Origin: Caprella mutica
Lineage: Eukaryota; Arthropoda; Malacostraca; Amphipoda; Caprellidae
Assembly: GCA_947561585.1 (NCBI GenBank)
Contig: CANNZV010000839.1
Span: forward strand, 62,001-126,000
Direction of reading: 5' to 3'
Length of the DNA: 64,000 nt
Positions 12,528 to 23,005 of this stretch are shown in pieces. Under the pieces are notes generated by a model that was not told the origin of the DNA, did no database searches, and saw only the letters and a list, made by a program, of their open reading frames with translations. The position numbers were made by a program, and so were the translations under genes. The first letter of the stretch is position 1. Each line of letters starts with the position of its first letter.

Positions 12528-12912
12528 GAAGACTCTTTTTGGTTCTTTTTAATTGAGATTTCACAATAAACTTCCGAAGAATGCATCTCTTCTTCACCGA
12601 TCTCTCAGTCTTTCTTGATTTTCTTAGTTGGTTCTTCAATGACTCTTCATCTTTACCCGAACTTTTTACCTTGTCCTTCTTTGTAAAATGACCTTGTTTC
12701 AATTTCCTGATAGCTTCTTTTGATTCCTTCAATTTGCTCGTCCAATATTCTAACATCTTCAGATCTTTGTCGATAGCTTTTTTGTTCAATATCAGGTTCG
12801 GATTTATTATTTTTCTCTCACCCAACATGTTCGAAGACTTGCTCTCAATTATTGGACTATATATATTGGCAGTGATGGTTAAGGCAATGGCCAGTAAACA
12901 GAACATTCCCAT
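12528..12912 (-). CDS. Secreted Lys-rich protein, exon 1 (unknown family)
   Basis: An ATG at 12,912 starts MGMFCLLAIALTITAN, a short, strongly hydrophobic N-terminal segment typical of a signal peptide. After it come about 110 residues dominated by Lys, Arg, Ser and Leu, with heptad-like stretches (for example LEYWTSKLKESKEAIRKL) that could be helical. The only cysteine after the signal region is a single one near the end. Unspliced, the frame runs to a stop at 12,505 (135 residues). With the GTAATA donor after 12,528 it joins in frame to 12,064-12,185, giving 168 residues. I do not recognise the family. A secreted salivary, cuticular or haemolymph peptide is only a guess. The opposite-strand frame here is a shadow. 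Confidence 0.45.
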
Positions 12913-12924
12913 TTTAAACTTCAA

Positions 12925-13634
12925 TGGAATTCACCAAATGGAAGATTGTATACAACATATACCTTATATAACAATCGCTTTTTTTATAGATGCACCTATT
13001 TTAGAAATTGAACTAGGGAGCTCAAAGTGACTGTACCTATTTAAACTAACTCCTTTTCGATATTAAATGTATTTCTTTTTTCTAACAGCAACGTAAACAT
13101 TTTGTTATCACTTGCTTTCTAATTGGATTTCCGGCTTGAAACCAATTAGACTATCGTGTCATTATTTCTCAATGAATAGTGTTGTTTATCTAAAGAGGAA
13201 CCCTTACTTTGATGTACAACAATTTATTAACATTCATAAATATATTGTAAACTTGTAAACAGCCAGAATTTAATATATACAATATAATTAGTTATATAAT
13301 ATTTTCAATTAAAATTTAAAATTCAAGAATACATCTTATGCAGTTCTATATTTTGTAAATTATAATTACACTCCCTTAAAAAAAATTCATAAATTCAAAT
13401 TATTGATTTAATTAAGACTAAATGTCATATAGACAATAAGATAAAAAAAATAGAAAAATAAGAATTTTTAAAATATTTAATAAGTTAATTAATTAATGTT
13501 TTTTTAACTTAGTCATGCTTCAATTGGCAGGAATGAAGACTTTTTAACTATTTTTCATTGGTGAAGAAAATGAAGACAATCCTACGAGAAACTGGAAAGT
13601 ACGCACTAATATAGTGCCTGCTGTAAATACTCAC
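12925..13634. other. Possible upstream region of the minus-strand secreted gene; otherwise AT-rich
   Basis: This region lies 5' of the gene at 12.1-12.9 kb and would hold its promoter. The motif 'atatataacaatcgcttt' and several TATA-like words are present, but nothing is decisive. The rest is A/T-rich with no gene. Confidence 0.35.
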
Positions 13635-13637
13635 ATA

Positions 13638-13845
13638 GGCTCATTCTATACTAGCAGATAAAAGGCTGCGTTTTCACCGCCCATTTTACGCCTCTTCAAT
13701 TAATCACAGTTAAATGAATGTAAGGCGGTTGCAACGCTAGTATAGACTGTAAATTTGTTTTCCATTCATTTAACCGTGATTAATTGAAGAGGCGTAAACT
13801 GGGCGGTGAAAACGCAGTGTTTTATCTGCTAGTATAGAATGGGCC
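13638..13845. mobile_element. Foldback MITE, PIF/Harbinger-like family
   Basis: This is a 208-bp near-perfect inverted repeat. The left end 'ggctcattctatactagcag' mirrors the right end, which read inverted begins 'ggcccattctatactagcag'. Its inner motif 'tttaaccgtgattaattgaa' plus 'gaggcgtaaactgggc' also occurs, slightly diverged, just inside the right end of the larger element at 52,315-54,459. The two therefore belong to one family. The flanking trinucleotides are ata and tta, compatible with a decayed 3-bp TWA target duplication. Confidence 0.7.
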
Positions 13846-14142
13846 TTAGGCACGAAAAAATTCACGAGAAGGGTGCAATATCAGCCAGTTTTCAATGCGT
13901 GGTGCGGCATCGTCCACTAGTTTTTGGGAATAATAATATGGAACTAGGTATGCTATAATAATTATTTTAATTTTAGAATTACGCCATCTAGTGGGTATTG
14001 TAGACAAGTCTGTGTCCACAATATATAACCCTAATATCTCAGTGGTTTCATAAGATAGGATGCATAATCATAGAATGTGTTCTAATGATGTATGTCTATT
14101 AGTTAAGGTTATGAAAGGGAGTATAAAAATAGTTACACTGGA

Positions 14143-14216
14143 CTAGCAGCAAATTCCTTTTTCTCTGCAACATTTGTTACGTTCATACAGAACCAGAAAA
14201 TCGCAGCGGCACTGAC
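14143..14216 (-). CDS. Candidate exon 2 of Cys-rich secreted peptide gene
   Basis: The minus strand has the acceptor 'tttttaatttgcag' directly before 14,216. Taking the phase left by the donor at 16,570 (one base), the exon encodes a short tail with six cysteines in the arrangement C-x-C-x10-C-C-x5-C-C. It then stops at TAG. Six of about 24 residues being cysteine, in the phase the upstream exon demands, is unlikely by chance. Read in the other open phase, the same DNA encodes a hydrophobic segment ending ...EFAASPV with a stop at 14,133, which is the main alternative. Confidence 0.45.
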
Positions 14217-14710
14217 CTGCAAATTAAAAAGGAACAAATTATCATTCGATATAGTTAGTATAACAATGTATTAAAATCAAACTTTATCTTTTATTTTACC
14301 GTGATAAACATGATTGAATGTTGTTGGGACGATTGGTCAATGGTCATTAACCATGAAACATATTAAATTAAATTTGTTTGAATTGAAATAATATTCGAAA
14401 TATTGTTCCTATCATTAAATTGAAAAACATTTTCATACATTCACACATGTATAAGTGTATATTATCAATTATAGAATGTTTATCACTGTAGATATAATCA
14501 TGAATATAAGTTTTGTGTTCAGCATTTAATATTGTCCATAAATCTCATATATTGAGGGGAAAAGTTATGATGGGAGTCACATAGAAGATTAAGTGGGTTT
14601 CAACCCTAAAGATTTTGACTATCAGAATGAACGGGAAGGTTTGACTATGTGCTAAAAAACACATGCCTTATTTATAAAGCTACGGTACTGTATTTTTTGT
14701 TGTTAGTATA

Positions 14711-16008
14711 CAGGGTGCAGAGCAAGTCCCCGATCATATAAAAATGTTTATTTAATGAGTTGTGATGGATGAAATAAAACAAAACTTATCACACAATATC
14801 TCAATAAACTCATTTAACAGTTCTACCAATCATTTTTCAATATGACCACCATTGGCGGCGATTACTCTCTCGAGTCTACCTCTGAGCTCTTTACTGCGGC
14901 ACGGAACGTTTCTTGGGGAATTTTTGCCCATTGTCGCTCGACGGACCTCTTCAGAGTTTCCGTACTATCATGAGCTGTACTGCACCCTTCCTTCTCCAAG
15001 ATGGACCACACACAAAAGTCCAGAGGGTTCAGGTACGGCGATGAAGGAGGCCACAATTTCTTCCTCCAAACGCAGGAAAGTGACGCTCACACCAATCGGG
15101 AGTTTTTTTCGCTGTGTGCGAGTGCGCATCGTCCTGTTGAAAGGTAAAAGGCTTGTCCTAGAAGTGCTTCTTCATTTCGACTTGCCCTAGAGTCAAAATA
15201 TCCTCGATATACGATTTTGCGTTAACTTTAGCGCCTCCTTTGACGAAAATGAGAGGAGATCTCCAACTCTCAGAGATGGCAGCCCAAACCATCACTGAGT
15301 CAGGCTTTTGGAGACGGAAAACAGTCTTTACCGATGGAGAGATTCTGTCAGAACTATTTGCCAAAATTCTGTCGTTCTGGGAGTTGAATTTTGCCTCCAC
15401 AGTGAACATTTTCTCATCCGAAAATACGATCTCACCAGCCTGTGTGCCATCTTTCATTGCATTCAAAAGAATCTTTGATCTGTCCAACCTCTTCTGTTTC
15501 TGCAAGTCTGTGAGTTGTTGCATGTTGGTCATTTTGAATGGGGACAACTTGAGGTCTTCTTTGACGATGATTCTCACCCTTTTTTCGTCGATATCCATAC
15601 TCTTAGCCATCTTTTTCATGCTTCACTTAGGGTTCCTCCTCATCCGCTCCCTAATGGCTTTGATTTTGGTTTGAGTGCGTGCTGTGCGAGGTCGTCCATA
15701 CCTGTGTTGATCATCTGTTATCTCCATTTCTTGGTAGCGTTTAACAGCATCCCTAACAGTCGATTTTGGTTATTTTAACAGCTTAACAATCTCTGGGTTT
15801 GTCTTTTGTGTGCAGTGTAGCTGAATAATAGCCTTACGTTGACTCATTTTTACAAAAGACAATGTAAATAATATCAAAATTTAGACCTGGAACATTACAG
15901 TATATGATTATAGGAAGAGAATGAGATATAAATGAATAAATTTAGTAAGTAAATAACATCTTTAATTTAAGAAATAAAATTTGATCAGGGACTTTCTCCG
16001 CACCCTGT
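14711..16008 (-). mobile_element. Full-length mariner element, inactive
   Basis: This is a 1.3-kb element bounded by inverted repeats: 'cagggtgcagagcaagtccc' on the left and, inverted, 'cagggtgcggagaaagtccc' on the right. The ends match at about 23 of 26 positions. TA flanks both ends (14,709-14,710 and 16,009-16,010). Its transposase frame is on the minus strand and is broken by several stops. A 14-bp direct repeat, 'ttgttgttagtata', also flanks it (14,697-14,710 and 16,015-16,028). It sits inside the predicted intron of the Cys-rich secreted gene, in the same orientation as that gene. Confidence 0.9.
14862..15847 (-). pseudogene. mariner transposase pseudogene
   Basis: It starts at ATG 15,847 with MSQRKAIIQLH, and a helix-turn-helix region follows. 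The part after MKKMAKSMDIDEKRVR is an uninterrupted 153-residue stretch containing IVFSDEKMF, with the first catalytic Asp. FTFQQDDAHSHTAKK then carries the second acid, and WPPSSPYLNPLDF the third. With the frameshift before WPPSS allowed for, I count 37 residues between the last two acids, pointing to a DD37D-type mariner. Defects are a stop in the HTH (..KLLK*), a stop before MKKMAK, a stop after EMKKHF and a +1 shift near 15,060. The 986-bp span fits the usual length of about 330 residues. It encodes no working enzyme. Confidence 0.9.
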
Positions 16009-16569
16009 ATATACTTGTTGTTAGTATATATACTAAACTAATGTGTACCAAATTTGAAGTAAAAATATAGAACATATAAGGAGAAATTAAACTCATAGGT
16101 ATATAAGACATAGGTCACTGAGAAAGCAGAGCTGTGATTGGGTGGAGTGTGACCCTATTACAGCTCGTGCTGTGTCTGTACTCCACGAAAACGTGAACAA
16201 ATTTGTCCAATTATGTGCTAACCTAACTATATTTCTACGTTAAGACATGGAACCACAGTACAATTAATTTCCTAATTTACGTGATTTACGCTGATAGGTC
16301 AATATTTTTTAACTTTTTAATACAAAAAATATAGTTGGTCTTTATAAAGAACAAATTCCAGGAAGACTGGTAAAATTAAAGGAATGACATGAAAGATATA
16401 AAGTAATTTAAAAAGGATGTTCCTAGAAAACACACGTAAAACTCATTAGGGTTAAGAGGTTAAATTTTCTTTGGCAGTTTGATTTTAGTGTACGAAGTTC
16501 AACAACTAATTGAAGATCCAATCAAACGTCAAGGATAGAAACTGTTCTTCATTTGTTACCAATACTAAC

Positions 16570-16903
16570 CAGAAGAAGTAGACCGTCGGTTCCCCAATCC
16601 GTTGTTGTTTCTTCGTCGGCACCTGACCCTGTACCTGCTGCTGCCAGTACAGCCGTAGCTTGTCCGTCTATTGGGCCACTGTCTGTCTCTCCAGGAACCG
16701 TTCTGCTTCGTCCGGTACTTTCCCTTCTTCTCAGCCAGTGGAGAACCTTCAGTAATCGAATAGTTTGGATGGTTCAGACTAACGAATTTCGTTCGGAAGA
16801 GTGAATTGGGTTGTTTTACCGTCATTGATGACTCTCCCATTTCATTCTCTGCATTTGTGCAGATTATGAAGTATATAATTAAAATGAATATTATGATCTT
16901 CAT
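16570..16903 (-). CDS. Secreted Cys-rich peptide precursor, exon 1 (unknown family)
   Basis: An ATG at 16,903 starts MKIIIFILIIYFIICTNA, a clear signal peptide, followed by about 93 residues. The first part is Ser/Asn-rich. It then becomes basic, with KKGKYRTKQ and Arg-rich clusters such as RCRRR, which resemble prohormone-convertase sites. Two cysteines lie near its end. The frame meets the donor G|GTTAGT at 16,570, with a stop just inside the putative intron. Upstream, 'atttatctttcag' ends at 16,927, suggesting a 5'-UTR intron with this exon starting at 16,926. Base composition is clearly richer in G+C than the surroundings, as expected for coding DNA. Joined in phase to 14,143-14,216 it would give 135 residues with eight cysteines downstream of the signal peptide. 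A peptide hormone, antimicrobial or venom-type peptide are all possible; I recognise none. Confidence 0.5.
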
Positions 16904-17479
16904 ATTTAAACTTTCATGAGCAGTAACTGAAAGATAAATATTATTTATTCAATATTCATGAAAATTACATACATATTACATAAAATTTAGAAAAAGAAAT
17001 TTTAAAATTAAATTTAGTTAACCCAGTCAACAGGGCTTTATTCTTGGGATATAAGGGAAATATCCCATGAATCAATTTTTCTTGCCTGGGAAATTCCCAT
17101 AATATCCCCGTGAAAAACTTTATTGCCAGAAAAGTGCCTTATACTATTCAAAATAAACAGCATATAGACAATGTAGGACATTTTCATTAGCAATAATATT
17201 CAATCCACATTTTTTTAGTTACCCGATGAACGCTGTGTTATAACTATGATAATCCTAAAGTTTTTCTATATTCTATATACTATATTCGTTCGGTAGACAA
17301 AATGGTAAACTGTGTTCTGTCAATTTAATTGTGTTTTTTGAATGGCAGTAAAGAATATTAATTTATTTAAATCTGCCAAAAGCTTCTTAACTATAGTTAA
17401 TTAGATCTCCAGATGGATCGTCTACATGTACCTACAATAACTAGTTTTGAAGTTATAACTTTGCTTTAATATACACGTA

Positions 17480-18153
17480 CAGGGTGTCCGACACTTTTGT
17501 TGCCAAACTTTGACATTAGGTTGCATTCGTTGAAATAAACACTTTTTATTCTATGAAGGTATGGTCTAAAATGCTTAGTTAAAGAGCTACAAGGTTATGA
17601 AAGTTGTATCTGTACCATTTATTATTATTAGTTAACGTCACTTTTTCAATGTTGCGATAAGAAACAAAACATTTTTGACAGTAATTATTAGGAGCCCAAG
17701 AAACTTAATCTTAAATTAGGTTACATGTTTGCAAAATGTGTTCAAACTGCTTCCGATATGTTGCGATGCAGCCGTTCAAACGTTTGTCCAATGATTGGCG
17801 GACACGAGCAAAGACACCAGGAGTTTCACGAATCCTTGCCGGAAAAACGTGTGAACGCTTTCATCGCAACAAATGGGCGACAAATTGAACTCATTCTGTA
17901 AACATGTAGCCTAATTTAAGATTATGTTTCTTGTGCTCCTAATAGTTACTGTTAAAAATGTTTTGTTTCTTATCGCAACTTTAAAAAAAATAATGTTAAC
18001 TAATAATAATATAAATGGTACAGATACTACTTTCCTAACCTTGTAACTCTTTAACTAAGCATTTTAGACCATACCATCATGGAATAAAAAGTGTTTATTT
18101 CGATGAATGCAACCTTATGTTAAAGTTCGGCAACAAAAGTGTCGGACACCCTG
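17480..18153. mobile_element. Tc1/mariner-like element with ~240-bp inverted repeats
   Basis: The ends are 'cagggtgtccgacacttttg' and its complement, flanked by TA (17,478-17,479 and 18,154-18,155). The inverted arms extend about 240 bp, including 'aaacactttttattc' and 'cttagttaaagagct', leaving a core of less than 200 bp. That core is the end of a transposase gene. The copy is therefore an internally deleted, non-autonomous derivative. Confidence 0.85.
17728..17845 (-). pseudogene. Transposase C-terminal relic
   Basis: Read on the minus strand, this gives RIRETPGVFARVRQSLD followed by KRLNGCIATYRKQFEHIL. It resembles the C-terminal tail of Tc1/mariner-family transposases, which typically read RIRE...VRVWEELDYRL followed by a Cys and ending in HIEHL. 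Only about 40 residues remain. It lies in the core of the 17,480-18,153 element and shows that the element derives from an autonomous parent by internal deletion. Confidence 0.6.
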
Positions 18154-18159
18154 TATAAT

Positions 18160-19555
18160 AAATATACTTAAATAATAAAATATTGATAATGAAACCAATG
18201 ATCATATACACAACACCAGTCAGTTAAAAGATAAATCGTTATAATTTATAACTACACATAAATACTGAAAATTAAACTTTTAATTAAATGTAAATCTACA
18301 ATAAATAGTTGTGTATGAAATAAAATTAAAACTTCAATATATTCGTTGCATAGAACTCCTATAAATCAATAATAGAGTTTAAATCACACTTTAAAGTTTT
18401 TACATTACATTTAAATGGGATGTTTCTAAAGCGTTAAATAGAGTAAGATCAATTCTATCCGCAGATTAGATTATCCTGTAATTTACTGGGTTCATACTGT
18501 ATTCTGGTGTTTCTACATGCATGAGATGTCATCATTAATTAGGTGAATCTTAAATGTTAGAATAAAAGGGAATTGTGGAATATTATTTGTATCATGTTAC
18601 AGGTGCGTATAACTACTTTTACAATGAAAGAAATTTCTTGGCATTAATTTAAATAAGATCAATCATATAAATGAATTACTTGAATGACAAATGATGACGT
18701 CACATATACAGACACCCCGTTTGTCACTGATGAGTATATTGTGTACATGTTGTTGAAATTAACAGACAACCTCTCTGCTAAGAGAACCTACTTGCTCTAC
18801 CTGTAGATGATAACTACTGTGTTGAATAAGCTTATCATAGTATGTAACATTCTATGGAGATAAACACTAATTAGCACGAGTTAAATTATTATTTTCAAGT
18901 AACATCCTGTTAGAGATAAATCAATCAAAAACATATTTCTGAAACAACTTACCACGTGGTACATATATCTCACTAAATATGGGGGTTTTGTCATTTCAAT
19001 TATACATACATATAAGGCTACATGTCTAACTTCTGCTTATGAGTAATGTATGGGCAACGCAGTTGGAATCCATAAGCCATTCATATTTTTATTTAATAAG
19101 CATCAGTTTATTACACAAGTCAACGTGTGAAGGAAATTATTTGGAAAATTTATAGGCTTCTTTTAGATTACATGAATATTAATATAACTATTGCCCTTTC
19201 TTGATTAATAAACTATAACAATCTACTGTTAAAGCATTTAGCTTTATTATTAGAAATTAATTTTGATCTCGAGTAATCTTCCTGGAATATTATGCATTAA
19301 AACGTCAATACTTAGCTATTTGGACAATACTGAACTATTTGTTCATTCATATTGAAAATAATTATTTTTTCTACTCTTGAGAAACTAATATGATTATTAA
19401 ATGAAAATGTATGTAAATGAAAACATTTCACAACAATAAAATATCCAGAATGTTGAAGCACATCTGCAGAAAAAATCGATAAAAGATGAAACAAACTATA
19501 TTAATTTTAGGCTGCTACGTGGTGGTCAAAATCAATCGATTCAAAAATTATGATT
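18160..19555. other. Intergenic, no supported gene
   Basis: AT-rich DNA with only short open frames. Nothing recognisable. Confidence 0.5.
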
Positions 19556-19557
19556 GC

Positions 19558-20078
19558 CAACATCCATTAAAATTATGGAAAAGTTCAAAGCACTTTTATT
19601 AAATAACTTGCACCAAAAAATGGTATATGCTACACGAGGTATACACCAAAAGAACGCTATAGGATACACGAAGTAACATACCGAAAGAATGCTATATTAT
19701 ACACGATGTAACACAACAATAGAGTGCTAAAGGATTCACGAGGTGACACACCAATAGAGTGATACAGGATACACGAGGTAACACATCAATAACTTAACGC
19801 GTGTATTTACTTATATGGAGAACAAGAAGAAGATTGCGAAGAATGAAATATGTGGACTGAAAGTGCAGGTTAAAATAGTTTATGAAGAACTCCCTATCAC
19901 ACTCATCGTAGAGAAACAGCTCCCAAAAATGAGGAATAATTAATTGATAGGTAATAGCACTCTATAATCCTATAGCACTCTATTGGTGTGTACCTCGTGT
20001 AGCATATACCATTTATTGGTGCAAGTTATTTAATAAAAGTGCTTTGAACTTTTTCATAATTTTCATTGATGGTATTTT
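19558..20078. mobile_element. Foldback element with internal tandem repeats
   Basis: The inverted arms of about 90 bp match at 19,558-19,647 and 19,985-20,078. Shared words are 'aagttcaaagcacttttatt' and 'ggtatatgctacacgaggta'. Inside the left arm and spacer, a unit of about 35 bp resembling 'gctataggatacacgaggtaac' plus 'acaccaatagagt' repeats about five times with drift. No coding capacity is visible. It is structurally like the 8.46-kb element (arms plus tandem units) but unrelated in sequence. Confidence 0.6.
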
Positions 20079-20972
20079 AATAGCTATAGTGTTAACCTGG
20101 ATCTTAATTGACTTTAAAATAGCTAACGTATTTTATTAACAGATCAAATTTGTCATTCAAATTCCATGTTTGAAATCGTTTTGATTATGCGATTTTGATT
20201 AGAATTAGAGCATTAAAAGGCAATTATTATGTCATTTAGATACAATAGTCTTCATTACATATGAGATTCCACGCTAAATATATTATATAATTAGTGTTCA
20301 TGAACATAAATATATATTTATATTATGATGGGCATCCTTCAGTGCCCGTAACTCTATTGCATTGTAGGCATATTTATTAATCGCCAGTTTATATTATTGT
20401 GCCGTGAGTCACAAAAGATTGTTGATGATCATTTTACTACTGTAGCCACACTTATCAATAGTAACAAAGCTTATATAATTTGTCCATTGTCATTTTTTTC
20501 CATGATACAATAAAATATCCCTGGGCATTATGTAACCTTTTCAATTGATGACTTACGTATGGCAGTATATCGAAGAATAAAATTATTCATATCACAATAT
20601 TATTTATGTATACTTATATTATCGTATTATATTATAATTAACGGATTATATTATAGAGATAATAAATTATTGGATATAATAAAATAACGTTGAACATTAT
20701 GAGAGAATATCATCGATGATTGTCTTTTTTTAATAAATACAAAAAAAGGCTATCAACTATAAAAGAAGCAAACTCGAGCTAAAGTTATAGCTTCTAATAA
20801 ATGTTTACAAATCATTTAAATTTCATTTTATCTAAATATAACATTATTGAAGAAGTATGAAAAAGCATTCATTCGCATATGACCAAGCGTTTAATTAAAT
20901 ACAAAGATGGCCACGTTCTGATCAACATAAATATTGACCTCAAGAATTAATTCTTTTATTATTACAATCAAA

Positions 20973-21283
20973 GATTGTAGAAGGTTATATTTTAGGCATC
21001 ATTTATTTATGTATCATCTTGTTACACACAACTGATAAATTCTTCTACCAAATTGCTACGTAATTTGTGGGACAATTGGTCAATGTCCAGGAACCATCTG
21101 GTAAGTTTTTTGGGAACGATAGGGTCAAAGGTCAAGGTCATTTATAACTCAATAACTTAAAAGGTATTCGACAAAATTGCCTAAAAATTCGTGGGACGAA
21201 TTTTCATTATACAGGAACCATTTGGTTTTATTTTAAGAGCGATCGGGTTAAAGGTCATGGTCATTTATAAGCGGCGGCGAAGG
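20973..21283 (+). repeat. Dispersed repeat, most complete copy in the window
   Basis: It begins near 'gattgtagaaggttatattt' and ends at 'aagcggcggcgaaggtatg'. It contains two internal rounds of 'gggacaattggtcaatg'- and 'gtcaaaggtcaaggtca'-like text. The left and right ends carry short inverted words (ccttcgc/gcgaagg in the 50-kb copy), so it may be a TIR element of about 310 bp. Related copies lie at 2.16, 50.3 and 55.68 kb. Confidence 0.6.
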
Positions 21284-22140
21284 TATGCAGTTCTACCTAA
21301 TATCATACTGCCTAATTATTTCAATTTTATTACATAATATATCATATATACTCAAAGCAACTGATATGTTATATTACAAAATCAAAATATTGTGAATAGT
21401 TTTTGTGACTCAATTTAGTGTTTAGGTTCACTGTCTCGTTGAATTGGAATTTTGATTTTAATATTCTCTTGATTAGAATATAATGTTTACAATGGAAATT
21501 CCCACTGCCTTTTAGAATCTGCTCGTATTTTTCGAGAAGCAGTCGGTTTCAAGGTAAGAAAAGGAAAGGAATTTTGTATTGAGTTTCGATTGAATGAAAT
21601 CACATTCCATATTTTGATTGGCCAGATTACTAAGTTAATGCGATGTATTCACCCAAGGAATAAGGATTTATTCCTGGGATACTAAAGGAATATTCATGAA
21701 ATAAATCCTTCTTGTCTGGGCAGAGGTAGCATAGAGATCGTAATCCAATGAGGATAATATAGAATTTAAATGTAATTAAAATTGCATATTAAGATGGAAT
21801 CTTATAAATATTATTGTAGATGCATGGTTGAAATAAATACTTCAACAATATAAATATATTTCATACAGAGTTTATTCAGGTTTAACTCAGTACGCTTTTG
21901 CAAAGACACTTAAATTTTTAATTTCATAATAAATTAATTTCTATATTATGACGTTATGCGATTGCATTAAATGTGAAATTAATAAATATGCAAACTAAAT
22001 GTTCATAGTACAGTGCTTTAACGATATAATTAATATAAATTATATATGTAATTACAGGTTACTGTATATATAAGTTAATTTAATAACTCGGAAATATATC
22101 CAATACATTTATCTTGCTTCTCGGGTCGTTTTTCTAGGGT

Positions 22141-22290
22141 CTAGGCTGATTTTCCGAAACCAAATTTGCTGAAAACTGATTCACCGAACATGATTCTCCG
22201 AATACGTATTTTTCGAATTCCAAATTTACCGAAAATGGATCTGCCGAAGGACAAGTTTACCGAAAGGTGAATTTGTCGAAAATCAAATTT
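22141..22290. repeat. Degenerate tandem block of CCGAAA-N-AATTTG-like units
   Basis: About ten imperfect units of roughly 15 bp repeat the pattern ccgaaaatgaatttg with drift, for example 'tttaccgaaaatggatctg'. Similar degenerate motifs occur at the foldback ends at 8.46-9.4 kb and at 43.73, 48.15 and 54.70 kb. It may be the remains of one end of a foldback-type element. Confidence 0.5.
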
Positions 22291-22808
22291 ATTAATTGTA
22301 ATTGAAAAGAATTTTTTATGGGAATTTGTAGTTTTTATCATTATATCTTATGCATAAAAAACACATCTCTTATATGAATTTCACATTACTATCTACCCAA
22401 GTAACCATGAAACATTTTTCCAACATGGGCAGTTGGGCACTAGATGGTTAGGGGGATAAGAGATGGCAGAATGAAAAGAATCTAGAAAATACATGGGGAT
22501 AATGTGGTTTTCCATTCTCATGGAATGTTACCTTGTGAGAAGGTTGGTTCAATGTGGTGAATATACCCCATTGAATTGTCATATTGGCTCAACCTAAATA
22601 ATGTATAACCTATCAAAATTAAATGGCTGAAACTTAATAAAAATATAGGCAAGATCTTGGGCCAAGATGGTTTCAACATAACAGCCTATGCTGTCACCAT
22701 GTTGGCCCATTTTGAAAAAAAAAACACTGTACCAATACGATTTGTCAACATAGTGCCAACATGGGCCCCATTAACTCTGGTTGTATTGGTATCCTAATAA
22801 AACCCATA

Positions 22809-23005
22809 GTGTGTTTATTTATTTATTTAATGTCCGCTTTTACAAAACGGGCATTAAGCACATAGAATGTAACAAAGATGTTTTTATTACCTTCTATTAA
22901 TCATAATACTTGCAGTGTGTCTTTTTATCAATTTATTTATTTCCGCTTTTACACGACGGGTATTAAACATGAATAATGTAACTATGATTTGCGCAGGAAT
23001 AATTA
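22809..23005. repeat. Two-copy tandem repeat (~115 bp)
   Basis: The word set 'tttatttatttaatgtccgc' + 'ttttacaaaacgggcattaa' + 'gaatgtaac' recurs with changes about 115 bp later ('tatttatttccgcttttaca', then 'acgggtattaaacatg'). Its function is unknown. Confidence 0.45.

Noticed and set aside
14133..14216. Phase-0 reading of the 14.2-kb exon ending ...EFAASPV
   Set aside because: Protein-like, but it does not match the phase of the upstream secreted exon and no other upstream exon was found. Kept only as the alternative reading.
15240..15778. Plus-strand frames of 144 and 87 residues
   Set aside because: Shadows of the minus-strand mariner transposase.
16553..16804. Plus-strand frame of 83 residues
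   Set aside because: Shadow of the minus-strand secreted-peptide exon, which has a signal peptide and splice signals.
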